This document shows, piece after piece, positions 51,038 through 59,843 of a stretch of 64,000 bases of DNA; position 1 is the stretch's first letter; each line of letters opens with the position of its first letter. A program made the translations under genes and the position numbers. The stretch is taken from assembly GCA_020060215.1 (NCBI GenBank), contig JAGVAP010000053.1, positions 62,001 to 126,000 on the forward strand. The letters are read 5' to 3'. The stretch is from Deltaproteobacteria bacterium. Lineage in GTDB: Bacteria > Desulfobacterota > DSM-4660 > Desulfatiglandales > HGW-15. The notes beneath the pieces are model-generated. The model saw only the letters and a program-made list of their open reading frames with translations. It did not search any database and was not told where the DNA came from.

Positions 51038-52090
51038 TCAAACCACCAGGTTGATGGAATCCAAAGGGGCTGTCATGCCCTCGGAATCGTTTTCCCCGAC
51101 GACGCACACCAGCGGGCCCGGCAAGAGCCCCTGGTCTTTCAATCCACGCTCCAGGAGAGGCAGGCTCGTTCGCACCCGCTCGGCCTTCTGCTCATCAGAG
51201 ACTTCGAACCTGACGGTGATCGTGGATTCCAGGATCGAGGCGGTGACTCTGGTGGGACCGAGATGGGTGAAATCCAGGAGCATGGAAAACCGGGTCTCCT
51301 TCTCCTTCATGTTCCTTCTGAGATAGAGTTCGGCCCCGTTAAATCCTTCCTCTGTTCTCCCGGGAACGAAGAGGTACCAGCATCCCTCCTCCCGGATCAG
51401 ATCACGGTTCTCCAGCTGCATCTTCTGGATAAGATCAAGGGCTTCATCCACCTTCCTGCCGGCCGTCTCGATCTCCGGCATCTCCTGCCTCTCGGCCTTG
51501 AGGGACTTCTTTAGATCCAGGAGCATTCCCTTGAGGTCATTGCCCGCTCTCTTCCTCCAGTCGGCCTTGAACCCCTGCAGCAGGGACCGGGCGACCTTGC
51601 CCTCCCAGAAAAGGCCCCCCTCTGCAACGAACCGCGAGAGCCACGACGCCGGATCACGGCCCGGCCCGCCGTAAACCGTGGAGGGGAGCGCCTGAGTCAG
51701 GTTTCTCAGGATGGCGGAGGTGTTCGCAGAAAGATCTTTGGCGGACAATGCGGAGGTCAGCTCGGACACGAGGGCCGGGATTCTTTCCGCTCCCTTTTCG
51801 GCATAGCTCGGCCTGCAAGGGTGCGGCGCGGCCCTGCCCAGAACGGCGGGCCGGTCCTTGCCGGCGGCGATCTTCACCAGGAAATCGTACCGCTCCCCTT
51901 CCCTGACGGGCACCCTGGTGACGGCGCGGAAAGTGGCCCCTCCCGATCGGACCAGGACCTCCCCCCTGCCGAGATCGCGGAGAACCTCGCCTCGAATCAC
52001 CTCCCCCCTCTTGAGGGCGGCAATCGTCCTGTCCGGGGATTTGCCTCCGGCGGACGTGGGGTTTTCAGTGGAACCGATTCGCGTGATCAT
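51038..52090 (-). CDS. fliK: Flagellar hook-length control (FliK-like) protein
   Basis: The 350-residue product has little overall sequence conservation. Its C-terminal third fits the FliK substrate-switch domain (WYLFVPGRTEEGFNGAELYLRRN, MLLDFTHLGPTRVTASILESTITVRFEVSDEQKAERVRTSLPLLERGLKDQGL). Position before fhlB and after a flagellar membrane/HTH gene supports this. The ATG at 52090 overlaps the upstream stop (ATGA), which signals coupling. Confidence 0.72.
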   Translation of the reverse strand: MITRIGSTENPTSAGGKSPDRTIAALKRGEVIRGEVLRDLGRGEVLVRSGGATFRAVTRVPVREGERYDFLVKIAAGKDRPAVLGRAAPHPCRPSYAEKGAERIPALVSELTSALSAKDLSANTSAILRNLTQALPSTVYGGPGRDPASWLSRFVAEGGLFWEGKVARSLLQGFKADWRKRAGNDLKGMLLDLKKSLKAERQEMPEIETAGRKVDEALDLIQKMQLENRDLIREEGCWYLFVPGRTEEGFNGAELYLRRNMKEKETRFSMLLDFTHLGPTRVTASILESTITVRFEVSDEQKAERVRTSLPLLERGLKDQGLLPGPLVCVVGENDSEGMTAPLDSINLVV

Positions 52091-52554
52091 GGACGTTCCG
52101 GCGGCCACAGCTTCATCATCAATTCGATCTCACCCTGGGAGATCCCCAGGTGCCTGGCGATCTCCTCCTTCTGCAAGCCCTTGGCAAGCAAGGCATAGAT
52201 CGAGGTCCTGGTCTTTTCCGGATCTCGGGGTTCGGTGGGAGCCGGGGACAGACCACGGCCGATCTCCGGGAGGATGGCGGAGATCCGGCCGCAGCTCTCA
52301 TCCGCCTGTTTCAGTGCCTGGTCCAGCTGGGTGAGGATCCGACTGCTGAGCTCTTTCTTTTCGTTGAGGTTGGCCTCCAGGACGCGACCGATCTCTCTCA
52401 TCTCCGCCAGGATGGCCTCGGCCCTGGTGACGGCCTGCTCATGTTCGCGGAAGGAGCCGTCCCGCCTGGAAAAGGCCCTCAAGAACCAGAGGAGAAGGGC
52501 CACCATGAGGAGGTCGAGGAAGACCTGGGCGCCGATCCAGAAATGGGGTGACAT
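52087..52554 (-). CDS. Membrane-anchored coiled-coil protein with C-terminal HTH-like motif
   Basis: The 155 residues have an N-terminal membrane segment (QVFLDLLMVALLLWFLRAF), a long charged helix (ILAEMREIGRVLEANLNEKKEL) and a C-terminal helix-turn-helix-like module (SIYALLAKGLQKEEIARHLGISQGEIELMMKL). The layout recalls SwrB-type flagellar assembly proteins of Bacillus, though sequence similarity is not claimed. It is coupled to fliK by a four-base overlap, within the fliA-to-fhlB run. Confidence 0.65.
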   Translation of the reverse strand: MSPHFWIGAQVFLDLLMVALLLWFLRAFSRRDGSFREHEQAVTRAEAILAEMREIGRVLEANLNEKKELSSRILTQLDQALKQADESCGRISAILPEIGRGLSPAPTEPRDPEKTRTSIYALLAKGLQKEEIARHLGISQGEIELMMKLWPPERP

Positions 52555-52668
52555 GATCGCTCCAGAACGAGGGTGATAATCAGTGTGTACAGCGTTCAGT
52601 GTTGGAGGAAGTACCTTTCCGTTCGTCCCCGGTGGTCTGCACCTCTTTGATCCCCGTCCGGTTCGGTG

Positions 52669-52926
52669 CTAGATGACGACGTCCACCTGTACCGTTCTCT
52701 TCTTCATCATGCCGTCGGAGCTGTAACCCAGTTCCTCCGGCTCCGGGTGCTCCTCCGCCTCCGCAACCGGTTCTTCTCTCTGCTCCCTGTCCGGGCTCTC
52801 CCTCCCGGACCCGCCGGGGCGGCGGGACTTGTCCTCCGATGGTCTCCTCTTCTTCGGCATGCCCCAGACCCGTTCGGCAACGGACGTCGCAGGTATCCCT
52901 CCCTTGAGCCTGGAATCCTCTTCCAT
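52669..52926 (-). CDS. Small hypothetical protein in flagellar cluster
   Basis: An 85-residue polar, Glu/Arg/Pro-rich frame (PKKRRPSEDKSRRPGGSG) ending KRTVQVDVVI, with a GAGGGGG stretch before the ATG at 52926. No domain is recognised. It sits between the FliL-like gene and the membrane/HTH gene on the same strand, but is separated from the FliL-like gene by an inverted repeat. It may be a real but fast-evolving flagellar gene. Confidence 0.45.
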   Translation of the reverse strand: MEEDSRLKGGIPATSVAERVWGMPKKRRPSEDKSRRPGGSGRESPDREQREEPVAEAEEHPEPEELGYSSDGMMKKRTVQVDVVI

Positions 52927-52944
52927 GGCGACCCCCTCTTCGAT

Positions 52945-53071
52945 GGTCCTTGGTCACTGGTCCTTGGTCATTTGTGAAAAGCCACCGCTGCCGTCTCCGT
53001 CCGAGATCGAGCACCGCCTGCCGACGATTCACCCCAGATTCAAGCAAAGGACCAATGACGAATGACCAGTG
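52945..53071. repeat. Inverted repeat with GGTCCTTGGTCA/TGACCAATGACGAATG words
   Basis: The left arm contains GGTCCTTGGTCACTGGTCCT and TGGTCATTTG; the right arm, AAAGGACCAATGACGAATGA plus CCAGTG, is its approximate complement. About 70 bases lie between them. The words resemble those at 6208-6262. Confidence 0.55.
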
Positions 53072-53079
53072 AGAAAGAA

Positions 53080-53667
53080 TCAGTAGGTCTTCACCTGCTT
53101 GACCCTCACCGACACCCCTTCGCTTCGAAGGGACTCCTTGAGTCTCCTGCTCATGGTCTCCTCCAGCGCAGGGAGATCCTCGTTCAGCCCCTCCTGCCTG
53201 GCTGCAAGGCCGGTCAGAGCATCGTAGATTCCGTTTCTGATCATCACCTCCGCATTCCGGAATCGTACGGCCGAAAGCCCGTCCCAGACCACCGACCAGT
53301 CGATCACCAGGACGCTGTGGGGTCCGTCTTCCGGCATCGGGATATAGAAACGGCCCAGCTCCTCCTCCCGGAGCCCGTCCTTGGCGGCCGGTTCCATGGA
53401 GTGGGCGGTCCTGGAAGCCTCGGCCCCTTTCCGGGCCGGAACGTTCATAAGTCCCCACGCGCCCGCGCTGCCGAGGAGCAGCCCGGCGATCGCGAACAGG
53501 GCGGGTTTGCGAAGCAGGACCCTTGGGACCCTTCCGGAGATCCTTGCCAGCCGGGACGAACTCCCTTCTCCCTCTCCCGGCCCGGGCTCCCTCTGATCGG
53601 ACTCTTCGGGGATCTCTCCTCCGGCCCGGTCGAGTCCACCGGTACCTGTCTCCTGCTCGTTTTCCAT
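53080..53667 (-). CDS. FliL-like membrane protein downstream of fliA
   Basis: The 195-residue protein has a polar, acidic cytosolic N-terminus (1-50), one membrane segment (ALFAIAGLLLGSAGAWGLM) and a periplasmic domain. That domain, IPMPEDGPHSVLVIDWSVVWDGLSAVRFRNAEVMIRNGIYDAL plus ALEETMSRRLKESLRSEGVSVRVKQV, has the strand-helix-helix-strand order of FliL. The gene starts two bases after the fliA stop. It is a distant paralogue of fliL at the right edge. Confidence 0.55.
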   Translation of the reverse strand: MENEQETGTGGLDRAGGEIPEESDQREPGPGEGEGSSSRLARISGRVPRVLLRKPALFAIAGLLLGSAGAWGLMNVPARKGAEASRTAHSMEPAAKDGLREEELGRFYIPMPEDGPHSVLVIDWSVVWDGLSAVRFRNAEVMIRNGIYDALTGLAARQEGLNEDLPALEETMSRRLKESLRSEGVSVRVKQVKTY

Positions 53668-53669
53668 GG

Positions 53670-54458
53670 CTACTGATCAAAATAGGATTTCAGGCTGTTG
53701 CGCAATCGGATCACGGCCTTGGTGTGGAGCTGAGAGACCCTCGACTCCGTGTATCCCATCACCCTTCCGATCTCCTTCATCGTGAGTTCCTCGTAATAGT
53801 AAAGGGCCACCACGGTCCTTTCGTGTTCAGGCAGCCTCTGGATGGCCTTGGCCGTTACCTCCTGGATCTCGCGCAGGTTCAGGGAGTCCATGGGGTCGAG
53901 GGCCCCCGTGCTCCTTGCCATGCTCGATTTTTCCGAGAGCTCGTGCATTCCGATCAGGTCCCCCAGCTCTTCCTTGCTGAGGAGGGTCATCCCCTTGGAT
54001 TCATCGAGGAGCTGATAGAATGCGTCCATGTCCATCCCCAGCTCCGTGGCCACTTCCCGGTCCTCGGCGGGACGCATCTTCTCCTTTTCAACACGCACGT
54101 AGGCCTCCTGCAGCCGCTTTGCATTCCGTCGCACCGACCTGGGCACCCAGTCCATGGATCGAAGCTCGTCCAGCATGGCGCCGCGGATCCTGAATTCCGC
54201 ATAGGATTTGAACTCGACGCCCTTCTCTGCGTCGAACTTGTCGATGGCGTCCAGGAGCCCCATGATTCCCGCGCTCAGGAGGTCGTCCTGGCAGACGTGG
54301 GACGGAAGCCTTGCTCCGAGCCTGCCCGCAATCGTCTTGACCAGGGGTGCATACTCACAGATGAGGCGCTCCCTTTCGGCGGCGGCCGCGACCACGGGGT
54401 CCCCCGCCGGGTATGTTTGCATGTATTTCTTGATCTGTTTCACTGCAATGGAAGCCAC
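53670..54458 (-). CDS. fliA: Flagellar sigma factor 28 (FliA/WhiG family)
   Basis: FliA directs late flagellar and chemotaxis genes. The 262-residue protein has region 2 (LICEYAPLVKTIAGRLGARLPSHV, DDLLSAGIMGLLDAIDKFD), region 3 and region 4 (IQRLPEHERTVVALYYYEELTMKEIGRVMGYTESRVSQLHTKAVIRLR). FlgM is encoded at 36970-37281 and two sigma-28-like promoters are present near it. It follows flhG by 19 bases. Confidence 0.95.
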   Translation of the reverse strand: MASIAVKQIKKYMQTYPAGDPVVAAAAERERLICEYAPLVKTIAGRLGARLPSHVCQDDLLSAGIMGLLDAIDKFDAEKGVEFKSYAEFRIRGAMLDELRSMDWVPRSVRRNAKRLQEAYVRVEKEKMRPAEDREVATELGMDMDAFYQLLDESKGMTLLSKEELGDLIGMHELSEKSSMARSTGALDPMDSLNLREIQEVTAKAIQRLPEHERTVVALYYYEELTMKEIGRVMGYTESRVSQLHTKAVIRLRNSLKSYFDQ

Positions 54459-54477
54459 GCGGCCTGCACCTCCCCTT

Positions 54478-55386
54478 CTAGACCTTGAGCAGTTTCCGCC
54501 AGAAGAATCGGATGTCTCCTACCACGGCCTGCTCCTCCTCCTTACCGGTCAGCCTGCGGGCGAGCTCCATGAAGCTCTTGCTCGCCGGCGTGTCCGGGTA
54601 GCGCTGCAGCACCATCTGCTGCTTTCGGATGGCTGCAGGCACCATCTTGTCGTAAGGGATCCACCCCAGGTAGTCCAGCGAAGGAGAGCCCAGGTACTGA
54701 TCCGCCACGAGGCCGAGGCTCCGATAGATCTTGCTGGCCTCCGAGGCGCTCCGTGCGGAGTTGACGAGGACCTTGAACCTTTTCTGGTGATACTTGTTCG
54801 TCAGCACCTTGATCAGCGCATAGGCATCGGTCAGAGAAGTAGGCTCGTTCGTGACGACGACCACCTTTTCCATCGCCGCAAAATTGAAGTACATCACGTT
54901 GGAGGAGATCCCTGCAGCCGTGTCGATGAGGAGCACGTCGAAACGGTCCTGAATCGAATCCAGCTCGTTCAGGAGCAAGAGCCTGTCGTGGTTCCCCAGT
55001 TCGGTCAGCTCCTGGATCCCGGATGCCGCAGGGAGGAGCTTGAATCCCCCAGGGGCGGTGACGATCACCTCTTCGATCTTCTTTTCCCCGCTGAGGACAT
55101 TCTGGATGGTATAGCGGGGGTTGAGGCCGAGCATCACATCCATGTTGGCCAACCCGAGATCGGCATCCAGGATGAGGACCCTCTTCTTCATCCTGCAGAG
55201 GGCGAGGGCGAGGTTGGCCACCACATTGGTCTTGCCCACTCCCCCCTTCCCGCTCGTGACGGATATGACCCGTATCGGATTGCGAGGCTGAGTACCTTTT
55301 CTCATTCGCTCATTCCGCAGCACGGGGTTCAAATCTTCGGCCTTGAGGTCTCTGACCGCGCCCCTCAGTCGACTCGCCTGATCCAT
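54478..55386 (-). CDS. flhG: MinD/ParA-type flagellar number regulator FlhG
   Basis: The 302-residue ATPase has the deviant Walker A VTSGKGGVGKTNVVANLALAL, DADLGLANMDVMLGL and LLIDTAAGISSNVMYF. The N-terminus (MDQASRLRGAVRDL) matches the FleN/FlhG helix that stimulates FlhF. It overlaps the flhF 3' end by 77 bases in another frame. FlhF and FlhG together set polar number and position of flagella. Confidence 0.94.
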   Translation of the reverse strand: MDQASRLRGAVRDLKAEDLNPVLRNERMRKGTQPRNPIRVISVTSGKGGVGKTNVVANLALALCRMKKRVLILDADLGLANMDVMLGLNPRYTIQNVLSGEKKIEEVIVTAPGGFKLLPAASGIQELTELGNHDRLLLLNELDSIQDRFDVLLIDTAAGISSNVMYFNFAAMEKVVVVTNEPTSLTDAYALIKVLTNKYHQKRFKVLVNSARSASEASKIYRSLGLVADQYLGSPSLDYLGWIPYDKMVPAAIRKQQMVLQRYPDTPASKSFMELARRLTGKEEEQAVVGDIRFFWRKLLKV

Positions 55387-56524
55387 AAACGCTCACCTCA
55401 TCACTCGGTTTCTCGGCCCCTCTTCTCATCCTTGCCAGGAGGAGCGAAGCTACTTTCTTCTTGGAGGCCGCCTCGATATCTTCGGGGACCTGTTGACCCG
55501 TGGAGAAATAGGATACCGGCTTCTGACTCGATACGAGGAAATTGATCATCGAGGAGGGATCCTCGGTCTCGTCCAGCTTGGTGAAGATATAGCTGGAGAA
55601 GGCAAGGCCCCCGAACTGCCGGTCGACGTGCAGCAGGTCCTGGTAGCGGGTCGTTGCACTCAGGACCAGGTAACTGTGGACCTCCTCCGGGATGTCCAGC
55701 ATCTTCGCGAGTCCCAGGATCGATTCCTTCCGGTTGGGACTGCTTCCGGCCGTATCGATCAGGATGAAGTCGGACTCCTTGTGCTTCTGGAGCGCCTTCA
55801 GGAGCTCCCCCCTCCCCGAGGTCGTCTCCACCGGTATGCCCATGATCCTGGCATAGGTCTCCAGTTGTGAGGCGGCAGCCACCCTGAAGGTGTCCGTGGT
55901 GATCAGGGCCGCCTTCCTGCCCTGTTTGACGGCCCGCAGGGCCGCCAGCTTGGCGAGGGTGGTGGTCTTTCCCACCCCGGTGGGTCCGACAAATGCGACG
56001 ATCCTGCGACTCCGTTCATCCTCTCCACGACCGCCGACCGAGATGTGCCCGAGCACGCGGTAGAGGGAGTCCTGGAGGATCTCGGCGGCCGAATCCTTCC
56101 CCCTTCCCGGCTCTTCTCCCCTCTCTTCCATCAGTCGTGAAATGGTCTCCGGCATCAGTCCGAACCGCCTCAGGTTCAGGTACAGGCTCCTCAGGCGACG
56201 GTTGAAACGGTAATCGGCGCCCAGCAGGCTCCCCGCCTCGGCGCTCAGGAGGGCATCCTTGATCTCCTTCATCTCCGCTTCCAGCGCGCGATACCTCTCG
56301 AGCACCGCCCCCAGGTCCGACTCGACGGCTCCGACCGCCCCGCCCGTCCTGGGGTCGTAGTCGATCGCCGCGGTCACCTCGACCTTCTTCCCCGTCTTCT
56401 GGGACGGCCCCCGGACTCCCTGGAGGGTCCTCGTTTCGAGAATCACCGCTTCAGGCCCCATATCCCTCTTGACCAGTTGAAGCGCTTCCTGCACCGTTCC
56501 CGCAACATACCTCTTGATATTCAT
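55310..56524 (-). CDS. flhF: SRP-type GTPase FlhF
   Basis: The 404-residue protein has the FlhF N-terminal region (MNIKRYVAGTVQEALQLVKRDMGPEAVILETRTL), a variable B domain and the NG GTPase domain (FVGPTGVGKTTTLAKLAAL, DTFRVAAASQLETYA, LIDTAGSSPN, IFTKLDETEDPSSMINFL). The last ~30 residues are basic and overlap flhG. It marks polar placement of the flagellum. Confidence 0.95.
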   Translation of the reverse strand: MNIKRYVAGTVQEALQLVKRDMGPEAVILETRTLQGVRGPSQKTGKKVEVTAAIDYDPRTGGAVGAVESDLGAVLERYRALEAEMKEIKDALLSAEAGSLLGADYRFNRRLRSLYLNLRRFGLMPETISRLMEERGEEPGRGKDSAAEILQDSLYRVLGHISVGGRGEDERSRRIVAFVGPTGVGKTTTLAKLAALRAVKQGRKAALITTDTFRVAAASQLETYARIMGIPVETTSGRGELLKALQKHKESDFILIDTAGSSPNRKESILGLAKMLDIPEEVHSYLVLSATTRYQDLLHVDRQFGGLAFSSYIFTKLDETEDPSSMINFLVSSQKPVSYFSTGQQVPEDIEAASKKKVASLLLARMRRGAEKPSDEVSVYGSGESTEGRGQRPQGRRFEPRAAE

Positions 56525-56581
56525 GACTGACTCACTTCAAGGTACGGTTGATGAAAATCCCGCCCCTCTCATGGTGGGGCC

Positions 56582-58666
56582 TTACGCCTCTCTGAGGGTG
56601 ATGTCTCCCACGGACTGCACCTCCAGTCCGGACGGGACCTCGCTGTGCGAGAAGACGGTCGCGGTGACCTGAAATCTCTCACAGAGTTTCTTCAAATGCC
56701 TCCGGACGGTCGTGGAGCAGAGGATCACCGGCTGCTCGATCTTGACGGCCGCCTTTTCCAGTCCGGACTGGATGGCATGGATGACCCCCTTGGCCTGCTG
56801 GGGCTCCAGCGCCAGGTAGGCCCCGTATTCCGTCGGATTGACGCCCCTGGAGATCAGTTCCTCGATATCCGCCCCGACCGTGAGGGCCTTCAAGGTCCGG
56901 TTGTGAACGAATGGTTTGGTCAGGGAGCGGGCGAGTCTCTGCCGGACGTACTCGGTCAGGAGATCCGTATCCTTGGTCATGACCGCATAGTCGGCCAGGG
57001 TCTCGAGGATCGTCAGGAAATCCCTGATGGATACCTGCTCCCGCACCAGGTTCTGGAGCACCTTCTGGACCGCCCCCAGACTGAGGATCGCCGGCGTCAG
57101 CTCCTCCACCACCTTGGGGTGGGTCTTGGCCACGTTCTCCAGGAGCCGCTGCACCTCCTGCCTTCCCAGGAACTCGTGGCCGTACTGGCGTGCCACCTCG
57201 GCGAGGTGGGTGGTGATCACGCTCGGCAGATCCACCACGGTGTACCCCGCCAGCTGGGCATCCGATTTCTTCTCGTCGGAGATCCAGAGGGCCGGCAGGC
57301 CGAAAGCCGGATCTTTGGTCGTAATGCCTTCGACCCGCGATTTCACATCCCCCGGGTCGATGGCCAGGAGATGATCCGCCATGACCTCGGACTTGGCCAC
57401 CGTATTCCCCTTGATGGAGAAACCGTACTCGTTCGGCTTCAATTCAAGGTTGTCGCGGATATGGAGCGAGGGCATGATGATCCCCAGCTCCAGGGCGAGT
57501 TGCTTGCGGAGGGCGCGAATCCGGTCGAGGAGGTTTCCCTGCTTCTTGTTGTCCACCAGGGGAATGAGGCCGTAGCCGATTTCCATCTCCAGCATATCGA
57601 GGGGAAGGAGTCTCTCCACCTGTTCGGGACTGAGGTCACCGGCTTCCGGCTTCTCTTCCTTGGTTGCGGGGGCCGGCTCGGCCTTGCCCAACCCCTTGGT
57701 TCGCGCCACGGCATATACCGCCCCCGACAGGAGCATGAAAGGGACGGCCGGCATCCCGGGAAACAGGCTGAACAGGAAGATGACGGCTGCGGCGATCTTC
57801 AGGGCCTTGGGCTGCAACCCGAACTGATGGATCAACTCGAAGCCCATATTGCCTTCAGAGGCCGCCCTGGTCACGAGGATGCCCGCTGCCGTGGATATGA
57901 CCAGGGCCGGGATCTGGGAGACCAGCCCGTCGCCGATCGTGAGCAGGGTGTAGTTCTGTATGGCTGTGGCCATGTCCAGGCCCATCTGCAGGACACCGAT
58001 CACGAAGCCGCCGATGATGTTGATCAGCGTGATCATGATGCCTGCAATGGCGTCTCCGCGAACGAATTTGCTGGCCCCGTCCATGGCCCCGTAAAACTCC
58101 GCCTCTTTGGAGATCAGGGTCCTGCGCGTCCGGGCCTCCTTCTCGTCGATGAGGCCGGCATTCAGATCCGCATCGATGCTCATCTGCTTCCCCGGCATGG
58201 CGTCCAGGGTGAAGCGGGCGGCCACCTCGGCGATCCGGCCGGAGCCCTTCGTGATCACCACGAAGTTGATGACCACCAGGATCACGAAGACGACCAGGCC
58301 GACCGTAGGATTCCCGCCGACCACAAAGGTTCCGAAGCTCTTGATGATCTTGCCGGCAGCCATGGTGCCGCTGTGGCCGTCGAGGAGGATGAGACGGGTC
58401 GAAGCGATATTGAGCGAAAGCCGAAAGAGCGTGGTCACGAGCAGGAGGGAGGGGAACACGGAGAAGTCCAGGGGCCGCGCGGCATAGAGCGTCAGGAGGA
58501 GGATCAGGATGCTCAGGGTGATGTTGAGCGCGAGCAGGATGTCGAGCAGCGGCGTGGGAAGGGGGATGATCATGACCATGAGGACCCCCACCACCCCCAG
58601 GGACACCCCTACGTCCAGGTTCCCCCCCAGCAGCGGTTTTGCAGCCGGCAGTTTGATCGCTTCCAT
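56582..58666 (-). CDS. flhA: Flagellar type III export gate protein FlhA
   Basis: The 694-residue export-gate protein has the N-terminal membrane half (LPTPLLDILLALNITLSILILL, FPSLLLVTTLFRLSLNIASTRLIL), the FHIPEP-equivalent loop (AGKIIKSFGTFVVGGNPTVGLVVF, ARFTLDAMPGKQMSIDADLNAGLI) and the C-terminal cytosolic domain (ILCSTTVRRHLKKLCERF). Length is typical. It begins three bases after the flhB stop. Confidence 0.97.
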   Translation of the reverse strand: MEAIKLPAAKPLLGGNLDVGVSLGVVGVLMVMIIPLPTPLLDILLALNITLSILILLLTLYAARPLDFSVFPSLLLVTTLFRLSLNIASTRLILLDGHSGTMAAGKIIKSFGTFVVGGNPTVGLVVFVILVVINFVVITKGSGRIAEVAARFTLDAMPGKQMSIDADLNAGLIDEKEARTRRTLISKEAEFYGAMDGASKFVRGDAIAGIMITLINIIGGFVIGVLQMGLDMATAIQNYTLLTIGDGLVSQIPALVISTAAGILVTRAASEGNMGFELIHQFGLQPKALKIAAAVIFLFSLFPGMPAVPFMLLSGAVYAVARTKGLGKAEPAPATKEEKPEAGDLSPEQVERLLPLDMLEMEIGYGLIPLVDNKKQGNLLDRIRALRKQLALELGIIMPSLHIRDNLELKPNEYGFSIKGNTVAKSEVMADHLLAIDPGDVKSRVEGITTKDPAFGLPALWISDEKKSDAQLAGYTVVDLPSVITTHLAEVARQYGHEFLGRQEVQRLLENVAKTHPKVVEELTPAILSLGAVQKVLQNLVREQVSIRDFLTILETLADYAVMTKDTDLLTEYVRQRLARSLTKPFVHNRTLKALTVGADIEELISRGVNPTEYGAYLALEPQQAKGVIHAIQSGLEKAAVKIEQPVILCSTTVRRHLKKLCERFQVTATVFSHSEVPSGLEVQSVGDITLREA

Positions 58667-58669
58667 CCC

Positions 58670-59743
58670 TTATGCCCGTTTGAACCCTTTCTGCTTCAGC
58701 CTGTACACGTATGCCAGGATCTCCGCCACCGCCTGATAGAACCGGCTCGGGATTTCCTCGCCAAGCTCCAGTTTATACAAGTTCTGTGCCAGGGGCCGGT
58801 TCTCGACAAGGGGCACGCCGCTCTGGTCGGCCACCTCTCTGATTCTAAAAGCGATTCTGTCGGCCCCCTTGGCTACGAGCTTGGGCGCCTTCATCTTTAT
58901 AGCATCGTACCGGAGGGCGACCGCCAGGTGTTCGGGGTTGGTGATCACCACGTCCGCCTTGGGGACCTCCTCCATCATCCTTCTCCTGGCCATATCCCGC
59001 TGGATGGAGCGGATCCGGGACTTCACCATGGGGTCCCCTTCCGTCTGCCTGTACTCGTCCTTCATTTCCTGTTTGCTCATCCGGAGGTTCCGCTCGTATT
59101 CCCACCTCTGGTAGAAGTAATCGAGGATGGCCAGAACGGCGATGACCATGCAGCACCGGATGGTGACCTTCCAGGACATCATGCCCAGCCAGGTCAGGAT
59201 GGCCCAGCGATCCTGGTAGATCAGAGGGACGAAATGGGGGAACTCCTCCTTCAAGGTGTAGAAAGCGACCCATCCCACAATCATCAGCTTGGCCAGGGAC
59301 TTGCAGAGCTCCTGGAGCGAACGCAGGGAGAAGATCCTCCGAAAACCCTGGAGCGGATCAATTTTTGACGCCTTTGGCGCCAGCGGTTCGACACTCCACA
59401 GAGCGCCCACCTGAAGGTAGTTGACCCCGACCGCCACCACAAACGAGAGGATCATGACCGGCATGATCAACCTGAGAAAATTCCTGAGATTCTGAAAGGA
59501 TACCTCCACCAGGCTCATGTCCGATGCGGACAGGGAAGGGATCTGTGCAAACGTCCTCTCGATGAGCAGCCCAAGCTCTGAAGAGAGCCCCTTGGCCGTG
59601 AAGAAGAGATAGACGGTGCATGCGCACAGCACGGCGACCGAGGCCAGTTCCCTGCTCTTGGCCACATTCCCCTTGTTTCGCGCCTCCTGCCTGCGACGCG
59701 GGGTTGCCGGTTCGGTCTTGTCCTGGAAGCGATCCTCGGCCAT
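58670..59743 (-). CDS. flhB: Flagellar export apparatus switch protein FlhB
   Basis: The 357-residue protein has the N-terminal DKTEPATPRRRQEARNKGNVAKSRELASV, four membrane segments and a cytosolic domain. The autocleavage motif reads NPEH (DVVITNPEHLAVALRYD) in place of NPTH; cleavage between Asn and Pro is expected to remain possible. It is between fliR and flhA. Confidence 0.95.
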   Translation of the reverse strand: MAEDRFQDKTEPATPRRRQEARNKGNVAKSRELASVAVLCACTVYLFFTAKGLSSELGLLIERTFAQIPSLSASDMSLVEVSFQNLRNFLRLIMPVMILSFVVAVGVNYLQVGALWSVEPLAPKASKIDPLQGFRRIFSLRSLQELCKSLAKLMIVGWVAFYTLKEEFPHFVPLIYQDRWAILTWLGMMSWKVTIRCCMVIAVLAILDYFYQRWEYERNLRMSKQEMKDEYRQTEGDPMVKSRIRSIQRDMARRRMMEEVPKADVVITNPEHLAVALRYDAIKMKAPKLVAKGADRIAFRIREVADQSGVPLVENRPLAQNLYKLELGEEIPSRFYQAVAEILAYVYRLKQKGFKRA

Positions 59744-59843
59744 AGCGTGTAATCAGTCCTGAGTCTTCAGTGTTCAGCGGTTCAGGAAGTAACGGTCTTC
59801 TTAAAGACGAGCGTCGATGTTCACTTTTTTTCTGATCCTTTCC

